Shown: positions 8,186-15,341, counted from the stretch's first letter. The stretch: DNA of 17,020 nucleotides from Candidatus Dojkabacteria bacterium (GCA_015489555.1 WFZN01000063.1:1-17020); one strand, 5' to 3'. Program-made: numbers and translations. Notes: generated by a model not told the origin, from the letters alone.

Positions 8186-8205
8186 TTAATCCGTTTAATT
8201 TGCGC

Positions 8206-8211
8206 TATAAT
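8206..8211 (+). promoter_or_regulatory. -10 box of glyQS (leaderless)
   Basis: A perfect TATAAT only 5 nt before the ATG at 8217. Predicted +1 falls on or beside the start codon. No Shine-Dalgarno can fit between them and no good -35 is visible. Confidence 0.6.
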
Positions 8212-8216
8212 CACGT

Positions 8217-11195
8217 ATGAATTTTCAAGAATTGATAGAGCGTTTAAATGATTTCTGGTCGCAACAGGGTGCCTTAATCGCACAACCATATGGAATAGAG
8301 GTGGCAGCTGGCACAGCCAATCCGCACACCTTATTTAGGGTCCTTGGTCCAGAACCATATAACGTTGCTTATGTTGAACCCTGTAGGCGCCCAGCAGATG
8401 GTATGTATGGTGCTAATCCAAATCGCTTACAGCATTATTATCAATATCAGATAATTTTAAAGCCAGCGCCTCGATTTAATACCTACCTTTATATGCAAAT
8501 GCTAGAGCATTTAGGGATTAATCCTGCAGAGCATGATCTCCGATTTGTAGAAGATAACTGGGAATCCCCCTCTTTGGGAGCATGGGGCGTAGGTTGGGAG
8601 GTATGGCTTGACGGTATGGAAGTTACTCAGTACACATATTTTCAACAGGTTGCGGGTATTCCTCTAGAGGTACCAGCTCTAGAGATCACTTTAGGGCTTG
8701 AACGTTTGGCAATGTATCTGCAAGATAGAAAACATTACAAAGATATTTTATGGAATAACAAGGTACCATACGGAGCCCTCTTTTCAAAGCACGAATATTA
8801 CCAGTCAAAATTTAATTATGAAGATGCTAGTATAGATCGGGCCCAAAAGTTATATAAAATCTACCGGCAAGAGGCACTTGACCTTCTAGAAAAGAAGAAT
8901 TATTGGGCCGCATATGACATGTTACTTAAAATGTCTCATGTTTTTAATATCTTGGATGCCCGAGGGGCTATTTCGTACAATCAGCGCGTTGCAAGGTTTA
9001 AAGAGATGGCAAAAATTGTTAATAGGGTCGCTACGTTCTATCTTAAAGAACGTAAAGAATTAGGGTATCCTCTAAAACGATCAACTAATGTACTTAGCTA
9101 CAAACCCAACGAGACTACATGGATAAGTTTTAAGCAAGAGCATCCAGTTAAGGTTCCTGTAAATAAGAAAGAAAATGTGGGAAACATCTATGTGTTAGAA
9201 CTTGGTTTTGAAGAACTGCCCACATGGTATTTAGGGAAGGTTTTTAATATGTTAACTTATGAGTACATTAGAAAATACCTTGAGGAATATGGTATAAAAG
9301 ACCCTAGGGTTGACGTGATTTTAACCCCACAACGGATAGGCTTTATATGGTATAACGCTTTAAAGGAAGTTACTCTTGAACAAGAAATCAAAGGGTTACC
9401 TTATAAGATTGCCTATAAAGATGGTAAACCCACTAAGGCATTAAACGTTTGGCTCAAAAAATACGGTCTTTCAGAAGCTGATATAACATGGAAAAAGGAA
9501 AAGAAAGGCAAGATAGCCTATGTTAAAGCGGTTAAAAAGATATCATTATCTCAGATTGCAACTAACTTAATAAAGGATATTTTGGGTAATATACAAGCGC
9601 CTACTGCACGATGGGATGGTTCTGGCCATGCATTCGTGCGCCCCTTGCGGTGGATATATTCGCAATTTAACAGTGATCTTATTCCTGTAGACTATTTGGG
9701 GGTAAAGGCTGATACATTTACGTTAACACCACGTTTTGTCAGTCCGCATAGGATACGCTTTTATAGTGCTGACGAATATCTAGAATTCAAAGAATATTTT
9801 GAACTTTACTTGAACCCGACCAAACGCCTAAGCTTTATTAAACAAGAGGTTAGTAAATACGGTTTTAACAAGGAGAGTTCTATGATTTTGGAGAATCTCT
9901 TTTTAACAGAGTCGCCAAAGTTACTTTATTACATACTTGATAAAAAGTATCACATTTTACCGTTTGAGCTTGTAGAAGCCATCTTGGCTAAGAATCAACG
10001 TTTTTTGGTGTATACACATAATAAAAGTGTGCGCTTTATCGTCGTGGCTAATCAACATATGAATGCTCTAAAGCGGGCAGATGTACTAAAGAATATCTCA
10101 ACAGGTTATCTTAAAGTGACCACAGCACGCCTAGACGATGGTTTGTTTTACTTTAAAAGGGATACAAAGAAAGATTTAAAAGAATATAGATCTGATTTAC
10201 AAAAGATTCCATTTAGTTTGCAAAGTGGTAGTTATTACAACAAGGTAATGCGTATAACCGAATTGGCAAAACGCCTGGCGGATACCTACTCGCTTAATTT
10301 ATCTAGCGACTTTGATACTGTGCTTAGTTTGGTAAAAAATGATTTAGCAACGTATTTGGGGAATGAGTACCCTGAACTTGAAGGAATAATAGCGTCAAGT
10401 TATGCGGCTTTACAGGGTTACAGCAAAAATATAGTACAGATTCTGCGTGACTACGTTGATAATAAGCCCAAAACCTTTGAGGGGTGGTTTGTAGCACTAC
10501 TTGATACTTTAGACTCTGTTGTAACGCTCATGCAGGAGGTTGATATTAATAAACTTGGTAGTAAGGATCCCTACTTTGTCAAAAAGTATATTTCAAGGTT
10601 GATCAGGTTGTTGACCGTTGAGAACAAACTAACGCGCAGAATAAGTCTGGTAGATATGCTAAGAATAACTGAGCAGATTCTTGGTAAGCAAGGAGTAACC
10701 GTACGAGTCCCCCCAGAGCGTATAATAGGAGTTATTAAGAAGCGTTTTATTAAGGAGTATGTCGGGGTTCTAGGGGTTTCGTTATTAAAAGCGATTGCTT
10801 TTAATAGCTCAGATAACCTACTTCAAAAGTATACTCTGGTTAAGATGCTTCAGACTCTTGATTCTAATAAACTTAAAGATATACTTACGGTGTTAAAAAG
10901 GGTACATAATATACTAAGAAAGGCCAATTTAGATGATATTGACCCCCGATTTAATGGCCAAGAGCCCTTGACTAAGTATGAGCAGGAGTTATATAACTTT
11001 GTGATACGTTTCCCTAATACCCCAGGTGAATTTATTGAAAAGATAGATAAGCTTTCTAGTCTGTTAGGAGGATTTTTTGACAATGTTCTAGTTTTTTCCC
11101 AAGATGTAAATCTTCGTAATCAACGAGTGGCTTTACTTAAAATGTTGGATGAGAAACTACGTAGTTTTATAAATACAGAGAAATTGTGGGAATAA
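8217..11195 (+). CDS. glyQS: fused glycyl-tRNA synthetase, alpha and beta chains
   Basis: A class II synthetase that charges tRNA-Gly, of the bacterial alpha2-beta2 type, here as one 992-residue chain. Residues about 1-290 are the catalytic alpha (GlyQ) part: FWSQQGALIAQPY, AGTANPHTLFRVLGPEP, VEPCRRPADGMYGANPNR and motif 3-like LGLERLAMYLQ. A linker of some 30 residues leads to the beta (GlyS) part from about residue 323, opening with the GlyS-like LELGFEELPTWYL. Further beta motifs are TARLDDGLFYFKRD, the HD-like region with NEYPELEGI, and LDTLDSVVTL with GSKDPYFVKKY. A helical anticodon-binding tail ends the chain. Both halves appear intact, so this is a genuine fusion with no internal stop or frameshift; such fusions are known in Chlamydia. 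It ends TAA, 6 nt before repeat copy 1, and converges on pth. Confidence 0.96.
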   Translation: MNFQELIERLNDFWSQQGALIAQPYGIEVAAGTANPHTLFRVLGPEPYNVAYVEPCRRPADGMYGANPNRLQHYYQYQIILKPAPRFNTYLYMQMLEHLGINPAEHDLRFVEDNWESPSLGAWGVGWEVWLDGMEVTQYTYFQQVAGIPLEVPALEITLGLERLAMYLQDRKHYKDILWNNKVPYGALFSKHEYYQSKFNYEDASIDRAQKLYKIYRQEALDLLEKKNYWAAYDMLLKMSHVFNILDARGAISYNQRVARFKEMAKIVNRVATFYLKERKELGYPLKRSTNVLSYKPNETTWISFKQEHPVKVPVNKKENVGNIYVLELGFEELPTWYLGKVFNMLTYEYIRKYLEEYGIKDPRVDVILTPQRIGFIWYNALKEVTLEQEIKGLPYKIAYKDGKPTKALNVWLKKYGLSEADITWKKEKKGKIAYVKAVKKISLSQIATNLIKDILGNIQAPTARWDGSGHAFVRPLRWIYSQFNSDLIPVDYLGVKADTFTLTPRFVSPHRIRFYSADEYLEFKEYFELYLNPTKRLSFIKQEVSKYGFNKESSMILENLFLTESPKLLYYILDKKYHILPFELVEAILAKNQRFLVYTHNKSVRFIVVANQHMNALKRADVLKNISTGYLKVTTARLDDGLFYFKRDTKKDLKEYRSDLQKIPFSLQSGSYYNKVMRITELAKRLADTYSLNLSSDFDTVLSLVKNDLATYLGNEYPELEGIIASSYAALQGYSKNIVQILRDYVDNKPKTFEGWFVALLDTLDSVVTLMQEVDINKLGSKDPYFVKKYISRLIRLLTVENKLTRRISLVDMLRITEQILGKQGVTVRVPPERIIGVIKKRFIKEYVGVLGVSLLKAIAFNSSDNLLQKYTLVKMLQTLDSNKLKDILTVLKRVHNILRKANLDDIDPRFNGQEPLTKYEQELYNFVIRFPNTPGEFIEKIDKLSSLLGGFFDNVLVFSQDVNLRNQRVALLKMLDEKLRSFINTEKLWE

Positions 11196-11201
11196 AAAAG
11201 A

Positions 11202-11310
11202 GTGTGGGTAAAACGCTAGGAGGTAGGTTTTTACCTTAACTAGTATTTGGAACGTGCGGATGTATTATATAGACAGAAAGGTGCAGCGAAACCGTTTGGC
11301 CCCACGCCCG
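11202..11310 (+). repeat. structured intergenic repeat, copy 1
   Basis: A ~109-nt element resembling the one at 13331-13446. In its last 57 nt (11254-11310), 42 positions match ungapped by hand count. The first 26 nt match at about 20 positions with one gap, and the centre shares TTAACTAGT. The ends are complementary: GTGTGGG and AAACG at the 5' end pair with CGTTT and CCCACGC at the 3' end, with a small internal loop and one G-U pair. Inside, AGGTA and TACCT (11221-11236) form a hairpin flanked by CTAG/CTAG. It begins 6 nt after the glyQS stop and ends 12 nt before the pth stop. No T-run follows, so it is not an ordinary terminator. Confidence 0.7.
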
Positions 11311-11322
11311 AGATAATCTGTT

Positions 11323-11898
11323 TTAGTCTTTAAGGTAAGGATGTATAAAACGCTCTACAATTTCGCTAGCTGCAGTTTTGGCTGCTTCTGATAAGATCTG
11401 TATATAAGGTTTTTTAAACGGTGTTAGTAGATAATCAGCTGGTTGCTTAAATAGTTGCCTTCTTCGGGGTATATCAACCCCTAAACGAACAAAGTATACA
11501 TTAGTAAGTTCAATTACAGATGCTAAAGATTTTACGCCGTTGTGGCTTTTGGTTGTTTTCCCTTTTGATATTTTGTATTTACCAAGAGGTATATCAAGGT
11601 CGTCGTGAGCAACAATTATGGCTGTACTTTCACCAAGAAGAGTGGCTACACTCAAAATACATTTGTGTACCAGATTCATATAAGTTAGTGGATAGAGAAT
11701 ATATACGTGTACAAAGGGGTAAACATACGTATATTGTTTGCAGAGTTTTGTTTTTTGAGTATTGATGGCTGTATGAGGTAGTTTTTTAAGGTATACAGCT
11801 AAAGCATCAAGGAATACAAATCCTGCGTTATGTGGAGTATTTTTATATTTGGCAGGGTAATTGCCCAATCCAATTATAGTGATTTGGTAAGGATCCAT
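11323..11898 (-). CDS. pth: peptidyl-tRNA hydrolase
   Basis: Pth cleaves the ester bond of peptidyl-tRNAs that drop off ribosomes, recycling tRNA. The 191-residue length is typical. Family motifs: GLGN (10-13) with Asn13, TPHNAGF with catalytic His23, PLTYMN with Asn75, AHDDLDIPLGKYK with Asp99, and SHNGVKS with Asn120. These match E. coli Asn10, His20, Asn68, Asp93 and Asn114. Two departures are seen: the usual GNPG turn reads GNYP, and the glycine-rich stretch before HNG reads KGKTTKS. Neither removes a catalytic residue. The gene is divergent from murA, with 41 bp between the ATGs, and has its own near-leaderless -10 box. It ends TAA next to the copy 1 repeat. Confidence 0.95.
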   Translation of the reverse strand: MDPYQITIIGLGNYPAKYKNTPHNAGFVFLDALAVYLKKLPHTAINTQKTKLCKQYTYVYPFVHVYILYPLTYMNLVHKCILSVATLLGESTAIIVAHDDLDIPLGKYKISKGKTTKSHNGVKSLASVIELTNVYFVRLGVDIPRRRQLFKQPADYLLTPFKKPYIQILSEAAKTAASEIVERFIHPYLKD

Positions 11899-11906
11899 AT
11901 AGTAGT

Positions 11907-11912
11907 AATATA
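11907..11912 (-). promoter_or_regulatory. -10 box of pth
   Basis: TATATT on the minus strand, 8 nt before the ATG at 11898, giving a predicted 2-nt leader. Its -35 would lie over the murA -10 box on the other strand, so the two promoters must overlap. Confidence 0.5.
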
Positions 11913-11925
11913 TACCAGAATGCAG

Positions 11926-11931
11926 TAAAAT
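11926..11931 (+). promoter_or_regulatory. -10 box of murA
   Basis: TAAAAT, 8 nt before the ATG at 11940, with an overlapping second TAAAAT at 11931-11936. Predicted +1 is about 11938, so the leader is about 2 nt. No Shine-Dalgarno and no clear -35. Confidence 0.45.
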
Positions 11932-11939
11932 AAAATACG

Positions 11940-13328
11940 ATGCATATCAAGGTAAAGGGAGCAATTCCTAAGGGTACTGTTATAGTCTCAGGAAACAAAA
12001 ATGCCGCATTACCAGTAATTGCAGCTTCCATGTTATCTAGAGGAAAAGTTGTGTTACATAATATACCTAACATTGTAGATGTACAGCTTTTTATAGAGTT
12101 TTTAAAATCTATTGGGGTTAAGGTAACGTATTCCCCTCAAGAGGAAAAACTTGAGTTAGACTATTCACGGTTTAAAGATAAGAAGGTTATAGAGATAAGA
12201 GAGCCAGGGCGTTTGTCTAAGATAAGAGCAGTTATACTCCTTCTTGCAGCACTAGTTACCCGCTTTGAGAAGGTAGTATTTAGGGGGTTTTTCACGGGCT
12301 GTAGTTTAGGGAGCAGGCCCCTTACCGTACATTTTAGGAACCTTGAGCGTTTGGGAGTAATTGTCAAAATTAGTTCTAAGGGTATTATCTTAAAGCGCGG
12401 GAGGAGTGGTCTTGGGAGGAATTCTTATATATATCAGAAAGAACAATCTGTTACAGCTACTGAAGTGGCTATGATTGTTTCTATGGGCCGTAGAGTACAG
12501 ACTACAATTTATAATGCAGCTTGTGAACCCCATGTACAGGATTTAGCTTTATTTTTAAAATCTCTAGGGGCAGTAATTACCGGAGAGGGGACAAACCGGC
12601 TGGTATTGAAACCGCCAAGCCGGTTTGCACACAAAGTTGAGTTTGCTATTCATAGTGATCATCATGAATTAGCAACCTTCTTGGCCATCTCAAGTGTGCA
12701 GCCCGGGAGCGTTAATGTAATTCACAATTTATCTGAAGACTTCTTATTACCGTTTGATTCCGTATTTAACACATTTGGCTATAAGGTGGTAACTGTTGAT
12801 ATTCCTTCTAAAGAGGTTCAAGCAATATATGAAAAAAACGCTAATGTTTTGCCTAAAGTTGTTGCGGTAAAAGGAGGAGTAAGAGTAAGTAAATTGCAGA
12901 GATTAGAGGCAAGGTCAAAGTATACTGTGTATAATGGAGGTTATATAACGATTAAACCCCATCCCTGGCCGGGGTTACCTGTTGATTTATTACCTTTATT
13001 TGTGCCGTTGGCTGCTTATCACACCGAGCCAATCCTTTTTCATAATTGGATGTACGATGGGGGCTTGTTTTGGACTTTAGAACTACGCAAAGCAGGCGTA
13101 AAAGTATTAATGGCAGACCCTCACAGGGTTTTGATTCATAGAGGTAAGCAGTACCGCGGGGCAACTTTTGAAGCTCCGTATATAATAAGGGCGACTATCG
13201 CTTTGGTTATCTTTGCGTTGAGTCTTAAGCAAGAGAGCATTATTTTAAATGCTGATACAATTTATAGGGCTCATCCTAACTTTATTGAAAAATTGAACAC
13301 ACTGGGGGTTGTTATAGAAAAGATTTGA
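11940..13328 (+). CDS. murA: UDP-N-acetylglucosamine 1-carboxyvinyltransferase MurA
   Basis: MurA transfers enolpyruvate from PEP to UDP-GlcNAc, the first committed step of peptidoglycan synthesis, feeding MurB. The EPSP-synthase-like fold is recognisable by SGNKNAALP (Lys20 and Asn21, equal to E. coli Lys22 and Asn23) and the active-site loop TGCSLGSRP with Cys121, equal to Cys115, the fosfomycin target. Also seen are SVTATE, ACEPHVQDLALFLKSLGA, GLPVDLLPLFVPLA with the general-base Asp, and a C-terminal RGATFEAPYIIRATIAL matching the RG...DLRA motif. At 462 residues it is about 40 longer than usual, the extra lying in several loops. Cys in the loop predicts fosfomycin sensitivity of this enzyme. 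It ends TGA, the only TGA stop in the window, two nt before repeat copy 2. Confidence 0.95.
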   Translation: MHIKVKGAIPKGTVIVSGNKNAALPVIAASMLSRGKVVLHNIPNIVDVQLFIEFLKSIGVKVTYSPQEEKLELDYSRFKDKKVIEIREPGRLSKIRAVILLLAALVTRFEKVVFRGFFTGCSLGSRPLTVHFRNLERLGVIVKISSKGIILKRGRSGLGRNSYIYQKEQSVTATEVAMIVSMGRRVQTTIYNAACEPHVQDLALFLKSLGAVITGEGTNRLVLKPPSRFAHKVEFAIHSDHHELATFLAISSVQPGSVNVIHNLSEDFLLPFDSVFNTFGYKVVTVDIPSKEVQAIYEKNANVLPKVVAVKGGVRVSKLQRLEARSKYTVYNGGYITIKPHPWPGLPVDLLPLFVPLAAYHTEPILFHNWMYDGGLFWTLELRKAGVKVLMADPHRVLIHRGKQYRGATFEAPYIIRATIALVIFALSLKQESIILNADTIYRAHPNFIEKLNTLGVVIEKI

Positions 13329-13330
13329 TG

Positions 13331-13446
13331 GGGCGTGGGGCGAAACGTTAGGGGCTAGGTAGATTTCAACTTTAACTAGTCCTTAAAACATGTGAATGCA
13401 TTATATCGGGTGTAAAGCGCGGTAAAACCGTTTCGCCCCACGCCCG
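13331..13446 (+). repeat. structured intergenic repeat, copy 2
   Basis: Second copy, same orientation, 2.1 kb from copy 1. Its ends are a perfect 17-bp inverted repeat: GGGCGTGGGGCGAAACG (13331-13347) against CGTTTCGCCCCACGCCC (13429-13445). Inside, AGGGGCTAG (13350-13358) can pair with CTAGTCCTT (13376-13384) through G-U pairs, and CGGT-AAA-ACCG (13420-13430) is a small hairpin. The arms are GC-rich in an AT-rich setting. It starts 2 nt after the murA stop. No target-site duplication and no T-run were found, so neither a fresh insertion nor a standard terminator is supported. A structured RNA, a 3'-end element or a miniature mobile element remain possible. Confidence 0.75.
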
Positions 13447-13509
13447 TCTATTGCATAATCTATGGACAAAATTTGTGTTAAAATCCATATGAAGATGGGG
13501 CGCTCTCAA

Positions 13510-13515
13510 TATAAT
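13510..13515 (+). promoter_or_regulatory. -10 box of tmk
   Basis: A perfect TATAAT 10 nt before the ATG at 13526, giving a predicted leader of about 4 nt. No matching -35. It lies inside a possible 11-codon reading frame (13489-13524) that ends 1 nt before the ATG. Confidence 0.5.
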
Positions 13516-13525
13516 ATCTTGTAAT

Positions 13526-14347
13526 ATGCCAAGAATGTTTATCGTATTAGAGGGCCTAGATAGAGCTGGGAAATTTACCCAGCTTCGTTTGCTTTTTAAG
13601 AAACTAGTTAAAGATAAAGTTAATGGTAGGCCTTTATCTAAGAGGGGGTTTCAACCTGTTTTGGGGGGAGACAGGGTGTTAACAACGGCAGATAATCTTG
13701 CTGGGGAAAATGTGATTAACACTTTAGTAAGTCAATTTAAAGATAGTGGGTTAGACGTAGTTACTTTTTCCTTCCCGCAATATCATGATACTTTTTGGGG
13801 GCGTTTTATTGGCAAGGCCTTAAGGGGAGAATTCGGAGCTTGGGATAAGGAGAATCCCTATCTTGCTTCAATACCATATGCTTTGGATAGGTTCGCGGTT
13901 TCTAGGCGCATTAAAAGAGCATTAAATGAGGGGAAGATCGTGATTGCTGACAGGTATACCACCTCAAATTACTTGTATCAGGCATCAAAAATTGATTCTG
14001 AACTAGAGCAGGCTAGGTTTATCGATTGGCTTGAAGATCTTGAGTATAGAGTTTTAAAGATTCCACGGCCGGATATTGTGTTTTTTCTTGATGTTATGCC
14101 TGAAATTACCATGGAAAGAGACATATATGACGATGCTAAAAAAAGGTATCTGAAGAATGCTAAAGATGTTAATGAAGAAAATATTGATTTACAGATGCGT
14201 GCGTATAAAATGGCACTTAAACTTTCTGAAAAGTGGCCCAACTATTTTGTTAGAGTAAGGTGTGTGGATGCTGAGGGCGAAGTTTTAAAGCCAGAAATAA
14301 TAAGTGAGCAGATCTATAATTTCTTAAAGCCGATTTTAGAGGAGTAG
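13526..14347 (+). CDS. tmk: thymidylate kinase-like protein with atypical P-loop
   Basis: Predicted dTMP kinase (dTMP + ATP to dTDP), needed for dTTP supply. Family features: N-terminal strand FIVLEGLDRAGK, FPQY (83-86) in the dTMP-binding region, YALDRF, IVIADRYTTSNYLYQ with the DRY motif at 142-144, PDIVFFLDV, and a charged lid near 197-215. Two oddities are directly visible. First, the P-loop reads GLDRAGKFTQ: position 17, normally the Ser/Thr that binds Mg2+, is Phe (codon TTT at 13574-13576), though Thr18 follows. Second, about 35-40 extra residues (about 31-70) separate the P-loop helix from the FPQY strand, giving 273 residues instead of the usual 205-215. Met4 is an alternative start. 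It may be an active divergent TMPK or a kinase with changed chemistry. Confidence 0.85.
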   Translation: MPRMFIVLEGLDRAGKFTQLRLLFKKLVKDKVNGRPLSKRGFQPVLGGDRVLTTADNLAGENVINTLVSQFKDSGLDVVTFSFPQYHDTFWGRFIGKALRGEFGAWDKENPYLASIPYALDRFAVSRRIKRALNEGKIVIADRYTTSNYLYQASKIDSELEQARFIDWLEDLEYRVLKIPRPDIVFFLDVMPEITMERDIYDDAKKRYLKNAKDVNEENIDLQMRAYKMALKLSEKWPNYFVRVRCVDAEGEVLKPEIISEQIYNFLKPILEE

Positions 14348-14386
14348 CAGTATTAACTTGCAGTGATGTATAATAGATAAACAAGC

Positions 14387-14414
14387 TTGGCTTAGATCTA
14401 ACTAAGTTATAAAC
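14387..14414 (+). promoter_or_regulatory. promoter of the 290-residue membrane protein gene
   Basis: TTGGCT (14387-14392) and TATAAA (14409-14414) with a 16-nt spacer. The ATG at 14424 is 9 nt past the -10 box, so the leader would be about 3 nt. Another TATAAT at 14369-14374 lies upstream. Confidence 0.45.
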
Positions 14415-14423
14415 TATATAGCA

Positions 14424-15296
14424 ATGGAGTATCTAAAGCTTATTTTGCCCGTGTATATTTGGGTTTTGTATGTAAGTTTATTGTTAGCTATTCTATACTT
14501 TATTTATTTTGTAAAATTTTCAGCGAAAGTTAGGCCACATCGTTTGATTATATGGCGTGTATTTAATGTTTTGGTGGCAGGTATCATTTTTAAGGTGTCT
14601 GCGACATATCTTGACAGCTTAACCAGTGTGGGTAGAATTTTTACACTTATAGCATTATCTTTAGTGGCCGTCATCGGTTTTGAGGCTGGTATAAGATTCG
14701 TCGTGTATATACATAATAAAGTTAAGTTAGTTAATTTCTTATTTATTAATGGTTGGAATTATCTAGTGGGGGCGGGAGTCATAGCCATATTCTTGTGGCA
14801 GCTGTATCGTCGTTTATCACTTGGGGTTTTAGGTATGCTGTGGGTTAACCTTGTAAGTTTTGAGGGGCTCCATTTATTAGCAGAATATTTTTTGTTTGGT
14901 ATTTTGTTCGTTATTTTTGCTGTGGTATTAAGGTATTTTAAAATACGATATCGAGAATACGGTCACCGATTACTCTTTACAGTAACTTCTTTAGTTTTTG
15001 GGGTTTCCGTGTTCTTTTATGTCTTATTGCATACCTTTGATACATTCTTTTTATACAAAACACTTTATAGGCAGCACGTTGTATTTATACAAGAGGGAAA
15101 CAATATAACAGCTGATAAAGTACCTGACTATTTTGCATCGTTGGCTACTCGTTCTAAAGCTGACTATACTTTATTTGGCCGGCATCCTCTAACTCAAGCT
15201 CTGTATTCACTTGTATACCTTGTTACCTGGATAAGCTTTCTGGTCTCGTTGATTGGGCTAAGGCATTTAACAATAAGCAGTGTAAATACAGATTAG
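14424..15296 (+). CDS. polytopic membrane protein of unknown function
   Basis: I do not recognise this family. The 290-residue protein has about seven hydrophobic segments (roughly 7-30, 42-58, 71-97, 103-126, 151-171, 183-205 and 259-279). Basic residues cluster after helices 1, 3 and 5 (KVRPHR, HNKVK, KIRYREYGHR). By the positive-inside rule those loops face the cytoplasm, which puts the N-terminus outside. The one long loop (about 206-258), between the last two helices, is then also outside; it is polar and mixed in charge, with the segments QEGNNITADKV and ATRSKADYTL. There is no ATP-binding motif, cysteine pair or HExxH. It lies between tmk and hsp20 but has its own -10-like box and 76-87 bp gaps on both sides, so it may be a single-gene transcript. 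A transporter, an enzyme scaffold or an envelope protein are all open. Confidence 0.8.
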   Translation: MEYLKLILPVYIWVLYVSLLLAILYFIYFVKFSAKVRPHRLIIWRVFNVLVAGIIFKVSATYLDSLTSVGRIFTLIALSLVAVIGFEAGIRFVVYIHNKVKLVNFLFINGWNYLVGAGVIAIFLWQLYRRLSLGVLGMLWVNLVSFEGLHLLAEYFLFGILFVIFAVVLRYFKIRYREYGHRLLFTVTSLVFGVSVFFYVLLHTFDTFFLYKTLYRQHVVFIQEGNNITADKVPDYFASLATRSKADYTLFGRHPLTQALYSLVYLVTWISFLVSLIGLRHLTISSVNTD

Positions 15297-15311
15297 ATTT
15301 TATTTCTTGTT

Positions 15312-15341
15312 TTGTAGCGTTTTTTGTAGCATTGCTATAAT
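15312..15341 (+). promoter_or_regulatory. hsp20 promoter
   Basis: TTGTAG (15312-15317), an 18-nt spacer, then a perfect TATAAT (15336-15341). Predicted +1 is about 15348, leaving a leader of about 36 nt, much longer than for most genes here. TTTTGTAGC occurs twice just upstream of the -10 box, once over the -35. No CIRCE element is seen. Confidence 0.55.

Noticed and set aside
11202..11310. Copy 1 repeat as a bidirectional terminator for glyQS and pth
   Set aside because: The closing stem is interrupted, the loop is about 80 nt and no T-run follows on either strand. A termination role is not excluded but is not supported.
13326..13328. TGA recoding (as in Gracilibacteria/Absconditabacteria)
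   Set aside because: No gene contains an internal in-frame TGA, and murA ends at TGA just where the family ends.
13331..13446. Copy 2 as a MITE or insertion-sequence remnant
   Set aside because: The terminal inverted repeats fit, but there is no target-site duplication, and both copies lie at the same position relative to a stop codon, which favours a functional 3' element. Kept only as an alternative.
15297..15335. CIRCE element upstream of hsp20
   Set aside because: There is no TTAGCACTC-N9-GAGTGCTAA pattern; only a TTTTGTAGC direct repeat is present.
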